This document shows positions 44,832 to 55,100 of a stretch of DNA of 62,264 nucleotides, in pieces; the stretch's first letter is position 1; the number at the start of each line of letters is the position of its first letter. Under the pieces are notes generated by a model. It was not told where the DNA came from and did not search any database. It saw only the letters and a program-made list of their open reading frames with translations. Position numbers and translations under genes: made by a program. This DNA is from Clostridiales bacterium (GTDB taxonomy: Bacteria; Bacillota; Clostridia; Oscillospirales; Oscillospiraceae): the NCBI GenBank assembly GCA_020859945.1, contig JAJBVG010000063.1, positions 1 to 62,264 on the forward strand, given 5' to 3'.

Positions 44832-44938
44832 AGGAACAGGCGAAATGTTGAGTGGTACACACAAGATGTAGCATATCCACTTGTGGGTCCATCGAAGCAA
44901 TTTGCGGAAAAATCTTAAGAACGAAAGGCGGTGAGACG

Positions 44939-45253
44939 ATGTCTCTGGAAGCAGTCAAACAGGTGAACCAGGCGGAAGAGGACGCCAGGGTCCAAAAGGC
45001 CCAGGCCGCTCAGGATGCCCGCAGGCTCGTTGCTGACGCAGAAAAAGCCAGCGCCCAAAAGCTGGCCCAGGCCAGGGAGAAGGCCCGGGCGGAAAACGCG
45101 GCGCGGATGACCCAGGCGGAACAGAACGCTGCGGCCCATCTGACGGCGGTGATCCGGGAAACCGAGGGCGCCTGCGATCAGCTTCGTGCCGAGGCCCAAG
45201 GACGGCTTGAAAAAGCAGCGTCACTGATTGTCAGAAGGGTGGTGGATGGCTGA
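44939..45253 (+). CDS. V-type ATPase peripheral-stalk subunit G/H
   Basis: 104-residue, almost wholly helical coiled-coil protein rich in Ala, Gln, Glu and Arg (QAEEDARVQKAQAAQDARR, QAREKARAENAARMTQAEQ), ending LIVRRVVDG as in subunit H (AhaH/NtpF) proteins. It pairs with subunit E to form the peripheral stalk. Start at ATG 44939 behind AAAGGCGG; the longer frame start is rejected. First gene of the operon; its stop overlaps the next start (TGATG). Confidence 0.85.
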   Translation: MSLEAVKQVNQAEEDARVQKAQAAQDARRLVADAEKASAQKLAQAREKARAENAARMTQAEQNAAAHLTAVIRETEGACDQLRAEAQGRLEKAASLIVRRVVDG

Positions 45254-47220
45254 TGTCCATCGTCAAGATGAAGCGCGTCAAGCTGCTGGCGTTGGCCTGT
45301 GACCAGGAGGCGCTTCTGTCCCAGCTGGAGCGGCTGGGCTGCGTGGAGATCTCTGAACCGGCGGACAAGCTGGCTGACCCGGACTGGACGGCCCTGCTGG
45401 GCCGGAACACCAGCGGGCTGGGCCAGGTGAAGGGCCAGCTCAACGAGCTGAGCGCCGCGCTGGACGCCCTGAAAAAGTACGCAGGCGTCAAGGGCAGCGC
45501 CCTGAAGCCCCGCACCAAGATCCAGGAACAGGATCTCTTCGACCAGGCCCGGCTGGAGGACGCTCTTGGCCATGCCAAGGCGATCAACGACAGCGTGTCT
45601 GCCATCACCCAGCTCAACTCCCGCGAGAACCAGCTCAACGCCCAGCGCGCCAGTTTGGTCCCCTGGACAACGCTGGACCTGCCGCTGGAGACCGGCTCCA
45701 CCGAAAACGTGGAGATCGTGATGGGGGCGCTGCCCGCCACCTCCTCGTTGGACGACCTGCGGGGAGAGCTGGACCAGGCCGCGCCGCTGTCCCAGGTCAT
45801 CTCAGTCAGCGCGGACAAGGAGCAGCAGTACATCCTGCTCCTGTGTCACAAATCCCAGTGGGCCGATGCCCAGGCGACGATGAAGCCCTACTCCTTCACC
45901 GCCACCCGGTTTGATAAAAACATGACCGGGACGGCAACGGAAAACATCGCCGCAGTGGACCGGGAGCTGGCGGAGGTCGCCGCCCAGCGCCAGGCCGAAA
46001 TCGAAAAAATCAAGACCCATTCCGACTGCCTCAGCGCCCTACAGGTGATCACAGACCGCCTGAACCAAGACGCCGCCCGGGAAGCCGCCCGGGAGCGGGC
46101 CATGACCGACGGCACCGTCATCTTCCTGGAGGGCTGGGTCCCCGCCCCCAAGCTGAACAAGGTGCAAAAGGTGCTGGACTCCTTTGACGCGGCCTACTCC
46201 TTCCGGGACCCGCAGGAGGGCGACGACATCCCCACTCAGTTGGACAACCCCAAGTGGATGGACTGCATCAACATGGTCACGGAGATGTACTCCCTGCCCG
46301 CCTATAACGGCATCGACCCCAACCCTCTGTACTTTTTCTGGTACGTGTTCTTCTTCGGCTTCATGTTTGCCGACGTCGCGTACGGCATCATCATCATGGT
46401 GGTCTCCCTGATCGTCATCAAGACCATCAATCCCAAAAAGACCATTGGCCGGATGTTCCACCTGGGCGTCTGGCTGGGAGCCAGCACCGCGCTCTGCGGT
46501 GTGTTCGTGGGCGGCTTCTTCGGAAACGCTCTGGAAGTCATCTACGAGAACTTTATCCCCGGCGGCACCGCCGCCATGCCCGGCTGGATGGTGACCTTCT
46601 GTAACGGCATCATCGTCAACCCCGTGAACGACCCCATGACGGTGCTGATCATCGCTATCGTTATCGGCTGCTGCCATCTGGTCATGGGCCAGTGCATCCA
46701 CATTTATATGGGCTTCCGGGACGGAACGCCGGTGGACGCGCTGCTGGACGTGGTCCCCTGGTGGATCGTCTTTGTGGGCATCGGCGTTCTCGTCCTGGTT
46801 GGTACCCCCGCCGTGCTGATTTTGGGCGTCGTCGTCCTGATTTGCACCCAGGGCCGCCACGCCCCCAGCTTCTTCGGCAAGCTCTGGGGCGGCATCTCCA
46901 GCCTGTATGACATCACCAGCTGGCTCAGCGACGTGCTGTCCTACGCCCGTCTGATGGCCCTGATGCTGGCCACCAGCGTCATCGCGCAGGTGTTCAACAC
47001 CCTGGGCGCGCTCCCCCGGAACATCCTGGTCTTTATCATCGTGTTCCTCATCGGCCATGTGTTCAACATCGGCGTCAACCTCATCGGCACCTATGTCCAC
47101 GCGGCCCGTCTCCAGTACCTGGAGTACTTCAACAAGTTCTATATTTCGGGCGGTATTCCCTTCCGTCCCCTGAAATACGAAACAAAATACACCGACATTC
47201 TCACCAAGGAGGAAAATTGA
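45253..47220 (+). CDS. ntpI: V-type ATPase subunit I (a-type stator)
   Basis: Membrane stator that provides the ion half-channels, 655 residues. The cytosolic N-terminal half contains coiled coils (about residues 1-330); the membrane half has about eight helices, beginning near YFFWYVFFFGFMFADVAYG, a conserved stretch of the family, and including LSYARLMALMLATSVIAQVFN, which carries the essential Arg facing the rotor Glu. ATG overlaps the preceding stop. Confidence 0.96.
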   Translation: MSIVKMKRVKLLALACDQEALLSQLERLGCVEISEPADKLADPDWTALLGRNTSGLGQVKGQLNELSAALDALKKYAGVKGSALKPRTKIQEQDLFDQARLEDALGHAKAINDSVSAITQLNSRENQLNAQRASLVPWTTLDLPLETGSTENVEIVMGALPATSSLDDLRGELDQAAPLSQVISVSADKEQQYILLLCHKSQWADAQATMKPYSFTATRFDKNMTGTATENIAAVDRELAEVAAQRQAEIEKIKTHSDCLSALQVITDRLNQDAAREAARERAMTDGTVIFLEGWVPAPKLNKVQKVLDSFDAAYSFRDPQEGDDIPTQLDNPKWMDCINMVTEMYSLPAYNGIDPNPLYFFWYVFFFGFMFADVAYGIIIMVVSLIVIKTINPKKTIGRMFHLGVWLGASTALCGVFVGGFFGNALEVIYENFIPGGTAAMPGWMVTFCNGIIVNPVNDPMTVLIIAIVIGCCHLVMGQCIHIYMGFRDGTPVDALLDVVPWWIVFVGIGVLVLVGTPAVLILGVVVLICTQGRHAPSFFGKLWGGISSLYDITSWLSDVLSYARLMALMLATSVIAQVFNTLGALPRNILVFIIVFLIGHVFNIGVNLIGTYVHAARLQYLEYFNKFYISGGIPFRPLKYETKYTDILTKEEN

Positions 47221-47222
47221 AC

Positions 47223-47708
47223 ATGGAAGAATTACTGGCTAACGGCGGTCTGTATATCGCTGTCATCGGCGCGTCTCTCGCCGTAGGTTTGGCTTGCGCA
47301 GGCTCCGGCCGCGGCGTTGGTACGGTTGGCGAGGCTGCCGCGGGCGTCATCGCTGAGGACCCCGGCAAGTTCGCGTCCTGCCTGATTTTGCAGATCCTGC
47401 CCGGCACCCAGGGCCTGTATGGTCTGGTCGTCTGGTTCTACGCCCTGTTCACCCTGGGCATCATCGGCGGCACCCCCGCCACCCTGACCGTCGCGCAGGG
47501 CATCGGTTACTGCTTCGCCTGCCTGCCCATGGGCATCGGCGGCTACGTCACCGCAATCGCCCAGGGCCGCTGCGCCGCCGCCGGTGTCAACCTGGTGGCC
47601 CGCCGTCCGGAAGAAATGTCTAAGGGCATCATCATGGCCATCATGGTCGAGTTCTACGCCATCCTGTGCCTGCTGGCCTCCTTCCTGATGCTGCTGTTCA
47701 TGGCTTGA
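47223..47708 (+). CDS. ntpK: V-type ATPase rotor subunit K, probably Na+-binding
   Basis: Proteolipid of the membrane rotor, 161 residues with four helices (two fused c-type hairpins). LPGTQGLYG supplies Thr62 and Gln63, AIAQGRCAAAG supplies Gln114, and the last helix MVEFYAIL supplies Glu143. These correspond to the Na+ ligands Thr64, Gln65, Gln110 and Glu139 described for Enterococcus hirae NtpK. Only the second hairpin has the ion-binding Glu, as in that protein. AAGGAGG upstream. Confidence 0.95.
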   Translation: MEELLANGGLYIAVIGASLAVGLACAGSGRGVGTVGEAAAGVIAEDPGKFASCLILQILPGTQGLYGLVVWFYALFTLGIIGGTPATLTVAQGIGYCFACLPMGIGGYVTAIAQGRCAAAGVNLVARRPEEMSKGIIMAIMVEFYAILCLLASFLMLLFMA

Positions 47709-47748
47709 TCCCATCCTGCCCACCATTGCAGAAAGGATGGATTAAACG

Positions 47749-48348
47749 ATGCAAGGTATTGAAAAAATCACGAACCGTATCCACAGCGATGCCCAGGTGG
47801 AGATCGACGCGATTTTGGCAAAGGCCAAAGAGGACGCCGACGCCATCACCGCCAAGGGCGACGCCGAGGCCCGGCGCACCTATGAGGACCTGACCCGGAA
47901 GGGCCAGGCCGCCGCCCAGGAGCGGGAGGAGCATCTGGCTTCCTCCGCCCAGATGGAGGCCCGGAAAATGACCCTGGCCGCCAAGCAGGAAATGCTGGAC
48001 GCCGCCTTTGGTCAGGCGTTAAAGGAACTACGGGGGCTGGACGCCGCCGCGAACACCGACCTGCTGGCGAATCTGGCTGTCCGGGCCAGCAGCACCGGCG
48101 CGGAGCAGGTGATCCTCTCCGCCAAAGACCGGGACGCCTGCGGCGCTCAGGTGGTGGCCCAGGCCAACAAGCAGCTGAAGGCGGCGGGCAAACCCGCGAA
48201 GCTGACCCTCAGTGACCAGGCCGGTTCCTTTGAGGGCGGTCTGCTGCTGAGCGACGGAGACGTGGAGGTCAACTGCACTTTTGAGACGCTGGTGCGGCTC
48301 ACCCGGAGCGAGTTGGCGGGCCAGGTGGCAGAGGTCCTCTTTGCCTGA
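47749..48348 (+). CDS. ntpE: V-type ATPase subunit E
   Basis: Peripheral-stalk subunit, 199 residues. Long N-terminal helix (IHSDAQVEIDAILAKAKEDADAI, then Arg/Glu/Gln repeats) that pairs with the G/H subunit, and a C-terminal globular domain with SFEGGLLLSDGDVEVNCTFETLV, the conserved segment that contacts the catalytic head. AAAGGATGG upstream. Confidence 0.93.
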   Translation: MQGIEKITNRIHSDAQVEIDAILAKAKEDADAITAKGDAEARRTYEDLTRKGQAAAQEREEHLASSAQMEARKMTLAAKQEMLDAAFGQALKELRGLDAAANTDLLANLAVRASSTGAEQVILSAKDRDACGAQVVAQANKQLKAAGKPAKLTLSDQAGSFEGGLLLSDGDVEVNCTFETLVRLTRSELAGQVAEVLFA

Positions 48349-48425
48349 GGCTACAACAGCCAGCCGCGCTCCGAGTTCTGGCGGAGGGGCAGACCGCCCC
48401 GCCCGCCTGTGACAAGGAGGAACAA

Positions 48426-49427
48426 ATGGCGAACCAAATCAAAGACACCGATTATCTGTTCCTCTCGACCCGCATCCACGTTCTCCAGCGCGCCCTGCTG
48501 ACCCAGGAGCGCATGGAGCGGATGCTGGAAGCCCCCACTGACGCAGAGGCCGCCAAGGTACTGGTGGAATGTGGCTATCCCGAACTGCCCGTTGTGGACG
48601 TGGATAGCATCAACACCGCCCTGGCCACCGTGAGGGACAACCTTTATCGGGACCTGAACAACAACGCGCCCGATCCCAAGCTGATCGACGTGTTCAAACT
48701 GAAATACGATTACCACAACGCGAAAACCCTGCTGAAAGCCGAGGCCATGAAAACCGACCCCGCCCGGTTGCTGGTGGAGGCGGGACGGTTCCCGTCCGCG
48801 GTGGTGGCGGAGAGCCTGACCAACGGCAACTTCTCCGCGCTGCCCCCCACCTTCGCCGCCGCCATTCGGGAGGCCCGCGAGATCCTCAGCACCACCCACA
48901 ACCCCCAGCTCAGCGACTTCGCGCTGGACCGGGCGTACTTCGCGGAGATGCTCCAGCTGGCTAAGGACACCGGCTCCGACTTCCTGGTGGGCTATGTGCA
49001 GCTGCTCATCGACGTGGCCAACCTGCGCAGCCTGGTGCGGGTGCTGCGCATGGGCAAAAACGAGGACTACCTGAAAAACGTCCTCTTTGACGGCGGCACC
49101 GTGGCTGTCCGTTCGCTGCTGAACGCGGCCACCTCCGGCGGCGAGTTCGGCGCCATCTACGGCGTGACCCCCCTGGCCCAGGCTGCCGAGGCGGGAGGAG
49201 CCGCCATCAAGGGCGGCTCGCTGACCACCTTTGAAAAGGACTGCGACAACGCCATGATGGACTACGTGTCTGCGGCAAAGTACGTCTCCTTTGGCGAGGC
49301 CCCGGTGGTGGGCTATCTGGTGGCACGGGACAACGAGTTTACGGCGGTGCGGATCATCATGACCGGCCGCCTGGCCGGACTGAGCACCGACCTGATCCGA
49401 GAAAGGCTGCGTGAGGCTTATGTATAA
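48426..49427 (+). CDS. ntpC: V-type ATPase subunit C (d-type)
   Basis: Socket-like subunit linking the central stalk to the rotor ring, 333 residues, all-helical, with the three-fold pseudo-repeat of the V0D/AC39 family; features include LKYDYHNAKTLLKAE, FLVGYVQLLIDVANLRSLVRVLR and GEAPVVGYLVARDNEFTAVRII near the end. ACAAGGAGGAAC precedes the ATG. Confidence 0.95.
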   Translation: MANQIKDTDYLFLSTRIHVLQRALLTQERMERMLEAPTDAEAAKVLVECGYPELPVVDVDSINTALATVRDNLYRDLNNNAPDPKLIDVFKLKYDYHNAKTLLKAEAMKTDPARLLVEAGRFPSAVVAESLTNGNFSALPPTFAAAIREAREILSTTHNPQLSDFALDRAYFAEMLQLAKDTGSDFLVGYVQLLIDVANLRSLVRVLRMGKNEDYLKNVLFDGGTVAVRSLLNAATSGGEFGAIYGVTPLAQAAEAGGAAIKGGSLTTFEKDCDNAMMDYVSAAKYVSFGEAPVVGYLVARDNEFTAVRIIMTGRLAGLSTDLIRERLREAYV

Positions 49428-49731
49428 GATCGCTGTGCTGGGTGACCGGGAGAGCGTACTGGGCTTCAAGGCGCTGGGTCTGGATGTCCACCCCGCTGAG
49501 ACCGCTGCGGAGGCCAAAAAGATCCTCCACCAGCTGGCCCGCGACGGCGAGACCGCCATCATCTACCTGACGGAGCAGTACGCCGCCGAAATGCCCGACG
49601 AGATCGCCCGCTACAAGGACGAGGTCACCCCCGCCATCATCCTCATCCCCGGCAAGGCCGGCAGCCTTGGCATCGGGATGCAGAACATCACCGACTCGGT
49701 GGAACGAGCGGTGGGCGCCGACATTCTCTAA
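49420..49731 (+). CDS. ntpG: V-type ATPase subunit F
   Basis: Central-stalk subunit, 103 residues (called NtpG in Enterococcus). CheY-like fold: [55 protein letters not shown] 49420 lies inside the end of the subunit C gene, with an 8-nt overlap. Confidence 0.93.
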   Translation: MYKIAVLGDRESVLGFKALGLDVHPAETAAEAKKILHQLARDGETAIIYLTEQYAAEMPDEIARYKDEVTPAIILIPGKAGSLGIGMQNITDSVERAVGADIL

Positions 49732-49738
49732 AATTCCG

Positions 49739-49768
49739 CCCCCCGCAGCTCTTCGAGTGCGGCGGGGT
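49739..49768 (+). other. Intercistronic hairpin between subunits F and A
   Basis: CCCCGCA and TGCGGCGGGG pair with CTC-TTC-GAG at the tip. No T-run. It may tune output of the catalytic A and B subunits relative to the upstream stalk genes. Confidence 0.4.
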
Positions 49769-49801
49769 TCCCCACATCCTGTTTTGAAAGAAGGTTACCC
49801 T

Positions 49802-51571
49802 ATGGGCAAAATTGTCAAGGTTTCCGGCCCGCTGGTGGTGGCTACCGGTATGCTGGATGCCAACATGTCCGACGTGGTCCGAGTGGGCGAAGACCGCCTG
49901 ATCGGAGAAATTTTGAACATGACCGGCGACGCCGCCTCCATCCAGGTCTACGAGGAGACCTCTGGCCTCGGCCCCGGCGCGGAAGTCGTCACCACCGGCG
50001 CGCAGCTCTCCGTAGAGCTTGGCCCCGGCCTGCTGGAAAACATCTACGACGGCATCCAGCGCCCCCTGGAGGGCATTATGGCCGTCTGTGGCTCCAACAT
50101 CAAGCGCGGCATCGAAGTCCCCGCCCTGGACCGTGAGAAAAAGTGGACCTTTGTCCCCACCGCCAAGGTAGGCGACAAGGTCATCGGCGGCGACTTCCTG
50201 GGCGACGTGCAGGAGACCCCCTCCGTGTTGCATCACATCATGGTCCCCGTGGGTGTTTCCGGCACCATCAAGTCCATCACCGGCGGCGACTTCACCGTCA
50301 CCGAAACTGTCGCAACCCTGGAGACCGACAGCGGCGAGACAAAAGAGCTGTGCATGATGCAGAAGTGGCCCGTCCGCGTTGGCCGTCCCTACACCAAAAA
50401 GTTCCCCCCCAAGACCCCCCTCCAATCCGGCCAGCGTGTCATCGACACCCTGTTCCCGGTGGCGAAGGGCGGCACCGCCGCCGTCCCCGGCCCCTTCGGT
50501 TCCGGCAAGACCGTGGTGCAGCACGCCTTGGCCAAGTGGTCTGACGTGGACATCGTGGTCTATATCGGCTGCGGCGAGCGCGGCAACGAGATGACCGACG
50601 TGCTGCGGGAGTTCCCCGAACTGATCGACCCCCGCACCGGCGAGACGCTGATGAAGCGGACCGTCCTCATCGCCAACACCTCCGATATGCCCGTGGCCGC
50701 CCGTGAAGCGTCGGTCTACACCGGCATCACCATCGCAGAGTACTTCCGCGACATGGGTTACGATGTGGCCGTCATCGCCGACTCCACCTCCCGCTGGGCC
50801 GAGGCCCTCCGTGAGATGTCCGGCCGTCTGGAAGAAATGCCCGGCGAGGAAGGCTACCCCGCTTATCTGGCCTCCCGTCTGGCCCAGTTCTACGAGCGGG
50901 CGGGCGTGGTCCAGTGCGTCGGTTCCGACAGCACCCGCACCGGCTCCCTGACCGCCGTGGGCGCGGTCTCCCCTCCCGGCGGCGACCTGTCCGAGCCGGT
51001 CTCTCAGGGCACCATGCGCATCGTCAAGGTGTTCTGGTCTCTGGACTCCTCCCTGGCCTACCGCCGTCACTTCCCCGCCATCAACTGGCTCAGTTCCCAC
51101 TCCCTGTATCTGGACTCCCTCAAGCCCTGGTACGATGAGAACCTCGGCCCCGACTATATCAACAACCGCGGCTGGGCCATGGCCGTCCTCCAGGAGGAGG
51201 CCAGCCTGAACGAGATCGTCCAGTTGGTTGGCAAGGACTCCCTCTCCGCCAAAGACCAGATGACCCTGGAGACAGCGAAGATGATCCGCGAGGACTTCCT
51301 CCAGCAGAACGCCTTTGTGGACGTGGACTCCTTCTCCACCTATCGCCGTCAGTACCTGATGTTGAAAATGATCAAGGACTACGACGCCGAATGCCGCGTC
51401 GCCCTGGAAAAGGGCGCCAACCTCTACGACCTCTTCTCCATCGACGCCCGCAACGGCATTGGCCGGGCCAAGACGGTGCCTGAGGACCAGTACGAGGAAG
51501 TTTACGCCAAGATCTTCGCCGACATGGAAGCCCAGATCAACGAGGTGGCCGAGAGAGGAGAAGATGACTGA
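49802..51571 (+). CDS. ntpA: V-type ATPase catalytic subunit A
   Basis: Catalytic subunit, 589 residues from ATG 49802 (GAAAGAAGG upstream); an in-frame extension through the F-A gap is rejected. Beta-barrel N-terminus ([21 protein letters not shown]), the A-specific bulge insert, P-loop GPFGSGKTV at about 230-238, GCGERGNEM with the catalytic Glu, [21 protein letters not shown] and [11 protein letters not shown]. Its stop overlaps the start of subunit B. Confidence 0.98.
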   Translation: MGKIVKVSGPLVVATGMLDANMSDVVRVGEDRLIGEILNMTGDAASIQVYEETSGLGPGAEVVTTGAQLSVELGPGLLENIYDGIQRPLEGIMAVCGSNIKRGIEVPALDREKKWTFVPTAKVGDKVIGGDFLGDVQETPSVLHHIMVPVGVSGTIKSITGGDFTVTETVATLETDSGETKELCMMQKWPVRVGRPYTKKFPPKTPLQSGQRVIDTLFPVAKGGTAAVPGPFGSGKTVVQHALAKWSDVDIVVYIGCGERGNEMTDVLREFPELIDPRTGETLMKRTVLIANTSDMPVAAREASVYTGITIAEYFRDMGYDVAVIADSTSRWAEALREMSGRLEEMPGEEGYPAYLASRLAQFYERAGVVQCVGSDSTRTGSLTAVGAVSPPGGDLSEPVSQGTMRIVKVFWSLDSSLAYRRHFPAINWLSSHSLYLDSLKPWYDENLGPDYINNRGWAMAVLQEEASLNEIVQLVGKDSLSAKDQMTLETAKMIREDFLQQNAFVDVDSFSTYRRQYLMLKMIKDYDAECRVALEKGANLYDLFSIDARNGIGRAKTVPEDQYEEVYAKIFADMEAQINEVAERGEDD

Positions 51572-52953
51572 TGATCAAAGAGTATAAGACGATAGAAGAG
51601 ATCTCCGGTCCTCTGATGGTGGTCCGCAAGGTCGCTGGCGTCACCTATGACGAGCTGGTGGAGATCGAGCTGCCGGACGGCAGCATCCGCCGGGGCAAGG
51701 TGCTGGAGGTCAACGGCGACAACGCCGTGGTCCAGCTGTTTGAAGCCTCTGCCGGCATCAACCTGCGAGATTCCAAGGTCCGCTTCCTGGGCCACCCCCT
51801 CCAGCTGGGCGTCTCCAAAGACATGCTGGGCCGGGTCTTTTCCGGCATGGGTGAGCCAATCGACGGCGGCCCCGAGATCCTGCCGGAGGCGTACCGGGAC
51901 ATCAACGGCCTGGCCATGAACCCCGCTGCCCGCGACTACCCCAACGAGTTCATCCAGACCGGCATCTCCACCATCGACGGCCTGAACACCCTGGTCCGCG
52001 GCCAGAAGCTGCCCATTTTCTCCGGCTCCGGTCTGCCCCACAACCAGCTGGCCGCCCAAATCGCGCGTCAGGCCAAGGTGCTGGACGGGGAGTCCAACTT
52101 CGCCGTGGTGTTCGCCGCCATCGGCATCACCTTCGAGGAGTCCGAGTACTTCACCCAGGAGTTTACCCGCACCGGCGCCCTGGAGCGCACCGTGCTGTTC
52201 ATCAACCTGGCCAACGACCCCGCTGTTGAGCGTATTTCCACCCCCCGTATGGCGCTGACCGCCGCCGAGTACCTGGCCTTTGACATGGGGATGCACGTGC
52301 TGGTCATCATGACCGACATCACCAACTACGCCGAGGCCCTGCGTGAGGTCTCCGCCGCCAAGAAGGAAGTCCCCGGACGGCGCGGCTACCCCGGCTACCT
52401 TTACACCGACCTTGCCACCATGTACGAGCGGGCGGGCCGTCACCTGGGTCAGCCCGGTTCCATCACCATGATCCCCATCCTGACCATGCCTGAGGACGAC
52501 AAGACCCACCCCATCCCCGACCTGACCGGCTATATCACCGAGGGCCAGATCATCCTGGACCGGGAGCTGTACCGGAAGGGCATCCTGCCCCCCGTAGACG
52601 TGCTGCCGTCCCTGTCCCGTCTGAAGGACAAGGGCATCGGCGCGGGCAAGACCCGCGAGGACCACTCCGGCACCATGAACCAGCTCTTTGCCGCCTACGC
52701 CACCGGCAAGGAGAACAAGGAGCTGATGTCCATCCTGGGCGAAGCGGCGCTGTCTCCCACTGACCTGCTGTACGCCAAGTTCTCTGACGAGTTCGAGAAG
52801 CGCTACGTGGCCCAGGGGCCGGAGGAAAATCGCTCCATTGAGGAGACGCTGGACCTGGGCTGGGAGCTGCTGAGCATCCTGCCCGAAAGCGAGTTGAAGC
52901 GGATCAAGCCCGAATATATCGAGAAGTATCTGCCCAAGAAGGATAAGACCTGA
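51571..52953 (+). CDS. ntpB: V-type ATPase regulatory subunit B
   Basis: Non-catalytic nucleotide-site subunit alternating with A in the head, 460 residues. [18 protein letters not shown] at the start, [31 protein letters not shown] (degenerate P-loop, as expected for B), [21 protein letters not shown] and [19 protein letters not shown]. Translationally coupled to subunit A. Confidence 0.97.
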   Translation: MIKEYKTIEEISGPLMVVRKVAGVTYDELVEIELPDGSIRRGKVLEVNGDNAVVQLFEASAGINLRDSKVRFLGHPLQLGVSKDMLGRVFSGMGEPIDGGPEILPEAYRDINGLAMNPAARDYPNEFIQTGISTIDGLNTLVRGQKLPIFSGSGLPHNQLAAQIARQAKVLDGESNFAVVFAAIGITFEESEYFTQEFTRTGALERTVLFINLANDPAVERISTPRMALTAAEYLAFDMGMHVLVIMTDITNYAEALREVSAAKKEVPGRRGYPGYLYTDLATMYERAGRHLGQPGSITMIPILTMPEDDKTHPIPDLTGYITEGQIILDRELYRKGILPPVDVLPSLSRLKDKGIGAGKTREDHSGTMNQLFAAYATGKENKELMSILGEAALSPTDLLYAKFSDEFEKRYVAQGPEENRSIEETLDLGWELLSILPESELKRIKPEYIEKYLPKKDKT

Positions 52954-52971
52954 GGGAAGGAGGGATCGTAA

Positions 52972-53667
52972 ATGCCTTCCGCTAACGTAAACGCCACCCG
53001 CATGGAGCTGACCAAGCAGAAGAAAAAGCTGCGCACCTCCGTCCGCGGCCACAAGCTGCTGAAAGACAAGCGCGACGAGCTGATGAAGCAGTTCCTGGAG
53101 ATGGTGCGGGAGAACCGCGCCCTCCGCAAACGGGTGGAGGAGTCGCTGATGCGCGCCCACGGCAGCTTTACCGTGGCCAGCGCCCTGATGAGTTCCGAGA
53201 TGATGGAGCAGTCTCTGCTCTATCCCCAGCAGAGCGTCGATTTGGACATGTCGTTCCAGAACATCATGTCCGTCAACGTGCCCCAGTACCACTTCACCAC
53301 CAAAAGCTCCGACGCCGGGGAGATTTATCCCTACGGCTTCGCCACCACCAGCTGCGAGTTGGACGACGCGGTGGACGCCCTGTCCTCCGTGTTTGAGGAT
53401 ATGCTCAAGCTGGCCCAGATGGAGAAAGCCTGCCAGCTGCTGGCGGAGGAGATCGAAAAGACCCGCCGCCGGGTCAACGCCCTGGAGTACGTGGTCATCC
53501 CCGACTGCGAGGCCAAAATCAAGTCCATTTCCATGAAGCTGGACGAGAACGAGCGCAACAACACCATCCGCCTGATGAAGGTCAAGGATATGATGTTGGC
53601 TGACAGCATTGAGGAGCGCCGGAAAGAGACCGAAGAGGCCATCGCCGCATCCCACGACGCCAGCTAA
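52972..53667 (+). CDS. ntpD: V-type ATPase central-stalk subunit D
   Basis: Rotating coiled-coil shaft, 231 residues. Conserved N-terminus NATRMELTKQKKKLRTSVRGHKLLKDKRDELM and C-terminal helix VNALEYVVIPDCEAKIKSI with RRKETEEA. AAGGAGG precedes the ATG. Last gene of the operon, followed by a strong terminator. Confidence 0.96.
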   Translation: MPSANVNATRMELTKQKKKLRTSVRGHKLLKDKRDELMKQFLEMVRENRALRKRVEESLMRAHGSFTVASALMSSEMMEQSLLYPQQSVDLDMSFQNIMSVNVPQYHFTTKSSDAGEIYPYGFATTSCELDDAVDALSSVFEDMLKLAQMEKACQLLAEEIEKTRRRVNALEYVVIPDCEAKIKSISMKLDENERNNTIRLMKVKDMMLADSIEERRKETEEAIAASHDAS

Positions 53668-53690
53668 GCGCATCGCACAACGTAATTAAC

Positions 53691-53735
53691 AAAAACGCTG
53701 AGGTTCCGGGGAAACCCGAATCTCAGCGTTTTTCA
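53691..53735 (+). terminator. Terminator of the V-ATPase operon
   Basis: AAAAACGCTGAG (53691-53702) / CTCAGCGTTTTT (53722-53733) with an additional inner GGG/CCC stem. Confidence 0.92.
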
Positions 53736-53764
53736 CATCAGGACAACGACTGCCCGAAAAGCAC

Positions 53765-53794
53765 AGCCGCCTGCGAGTTACCCCGCAGGCGGCT
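53765..53794. repeat. Strong hairpin in the gap after the V-ATPase operon
   Basis: AGCCGCCTGC / GCAGGCGGCT around 10 nt, next to an A/G-rich run. No T-run on either side. The remaining gap to 53969 holds no gene that I can support. Confidence 0.4.
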
Positions 53795-53969
53795 GCCTGT
53801 CAACAAAAAAAGAAAAGAGAGAGAGAAAAGAAGATGTTCTAAATGTCCACCCATAAGGTACCACATCGCCAGGAAAAAGAAGTCAACAAATTGCAACAAA
53901 AGTGTGAATCTTTCGTGAACAGCAGAAGCTGCTTTACATGAAATGGAGGAATCGTTTACGGAATACCGC

Positions 53970-53998
53970 TTGCAAAGCGCCGTGAAATCAGATATGAT
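53970..53998 (+). promoter_or_regulatory. Promoter of the HAD phosphatase gene
   Basis: TTGCAA (53970-53975), 17-nt spacer, TATGAT (53993-53998), 35 nt before the start. Confidence 0.75.
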
Positions 53999-54032
53999 AC
54001 TACCAGACAGAGTGAAAAAGGAGTGGGGCGTT

Positions 54033-54860
54033 ATGCCCAAAATCATTTTTTTAGACATCGACGGCACCCTCTGCGAGCCGGGAAAGCAGGTTTCCGCGGC
54101 CACGGTGGACGCGCTGCACCGGGCGCAGGCCAGGGGGCACAAGATTTTGATCGCCACCGGGCGCAACGTCCCCATCATTCCCCCTTTCATCCGGGACATC
54201 GGCTTTGACGGCATCGTCGCCAGCGCGGGGGGCTACGTCATCGTAGACGGCCAGGTGTTGGAGGACCGGGCCATGCCCCGGGCGCTGCTGGAGCGGGCGC
54301 TGGCCGTGCTGGGCAGATATGACATGAGCTATATGCTGGAGACCGCCGAAGGGACCTTCGCGGACCGGGAGCGCTGCCTGGCGGCCTGGGCGCGGGGTAT
54401 GTCCGATGCCAACAGCGAGCAGCAGCGGCTGATGCTCCAGCTCATCGACGGGCTGGGGGTGCTGCCCATGGAGGGCTTTCACGGCCAGCCGGTCTACAAA
54501 ATTTGCTTCACCGCCGGTTCTGTGGCGGAATTACAGGCGGCGGCGGACGAGCTGGGGGACGACTATTTCACGGTGACGAATCTGGTGCCCGGCAGCTTCG
54601 CCCTGAACGGCGAGACCATGGCCCGGGGCGTGGACAAGGGCAGCGCCGTCCGCAAGGTCTGCGCCCACTACGGCGTGGGCGTGGAGGACGCCATTGCCTT
54701 CGGTGATTCCGGCAACGACCTGCCCATGCTTTTGGCCGCCGGTGTGGGTGTAGCCATGGGCAACGCCGCCCCGAACGTAAAGGAACAGGCCGACCTGGTC
54801 TGTGAGAGCTGCCAGGAGGACGGCGTCGCCCGGCAGCTGGCGTGCATGGGTCTGGCGTGA
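54033..54860 (+). CDS. HAD superfamily hydrolase, Cof type
   Basis: Probable sugar-phosphate or nucleotide phosphatase, 275 residues from ATG 54033 (AAAGGAG upstream; the longer frame start runs through the promoter and is rejected). HAD motif I FLDIDGTLCEPG with the nucleophile and acid Asp, motif II ATGRN, motif III Lys in GVDKGSAV, motif IV FGDSGNDLPML. The type IIB cap lies between motifs II and III. Substrate unknown. Monocistronic. Confidence 0.92.
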   Translation: MPKIIFLDIDGTLCEPGKQVSAATVDALHRAQARGHKILIATGRNVPIIPPFIRDIGFDGIVASAGGYVIVDGQVLEDRAMPRALLERALAVLGRYDMSYMLETAEGTFADRERCLAAWARGMSDANSEQQRLMLQLIDGLGVLPMEGFHGQPVYKICFTAGSVAELQAAADELGDDYFTVTNLVPGSFALNGETMARGVDKGSAVRKVCAHYGVGVEDAIAFGDSGNDLPMLLAAGVGVAMGNAAPNVKEQADLVCESCQEDGVARQLACMGLA

Positions 54861-54894
54861 GAACGCCATAAACTGCCTCGGGAAACCGTTCTCC

Positions 54895-54938
54895 ATCCGC
54901 CCAAATGGGGAAATCTCCCCATATTGAGGCGGATTTTG
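54895..54938 (+). terminator. Terminator after the HAD gene
   Basis: Two-tier stem ATCCGCC/GGCGGAT enclosing ATGGGGA/TCCCCAT, ending in TTTT. Confidence 0.8.
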
Positions 54939-54990
54939 CGTTTTCTTTTCGGTTTTGCACACAGATTTCATTCGCGCCCCGGAAAAGCCC

Positions 54991-55020
54991 TTTACATCTC
55001 CCGTTTTCCTATGCTATAAT
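54991..55020 (+). promoter_or_regulatory. Promoter of the carboxyltransferase gene
   Basis: TTTACA (54991-54996), 18-nt spacer, TATAAT (55015-55020), with an extended -10 TG. Confidence 0.75.
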
Positions 55021-55100
55021 GTAGTACTGATGAAAATTATGCTACGGCAGGGGGCTGCGACGCGGCTTCGCCCTGCTTTTTATGAAGGAGCATTTGCGTT

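Noticed and set aside
51502-53673. 723-codon minus-strand frame over V-ATPase B and D
   Set aside because: Shadow of two certain genes in an operon on the other strand.
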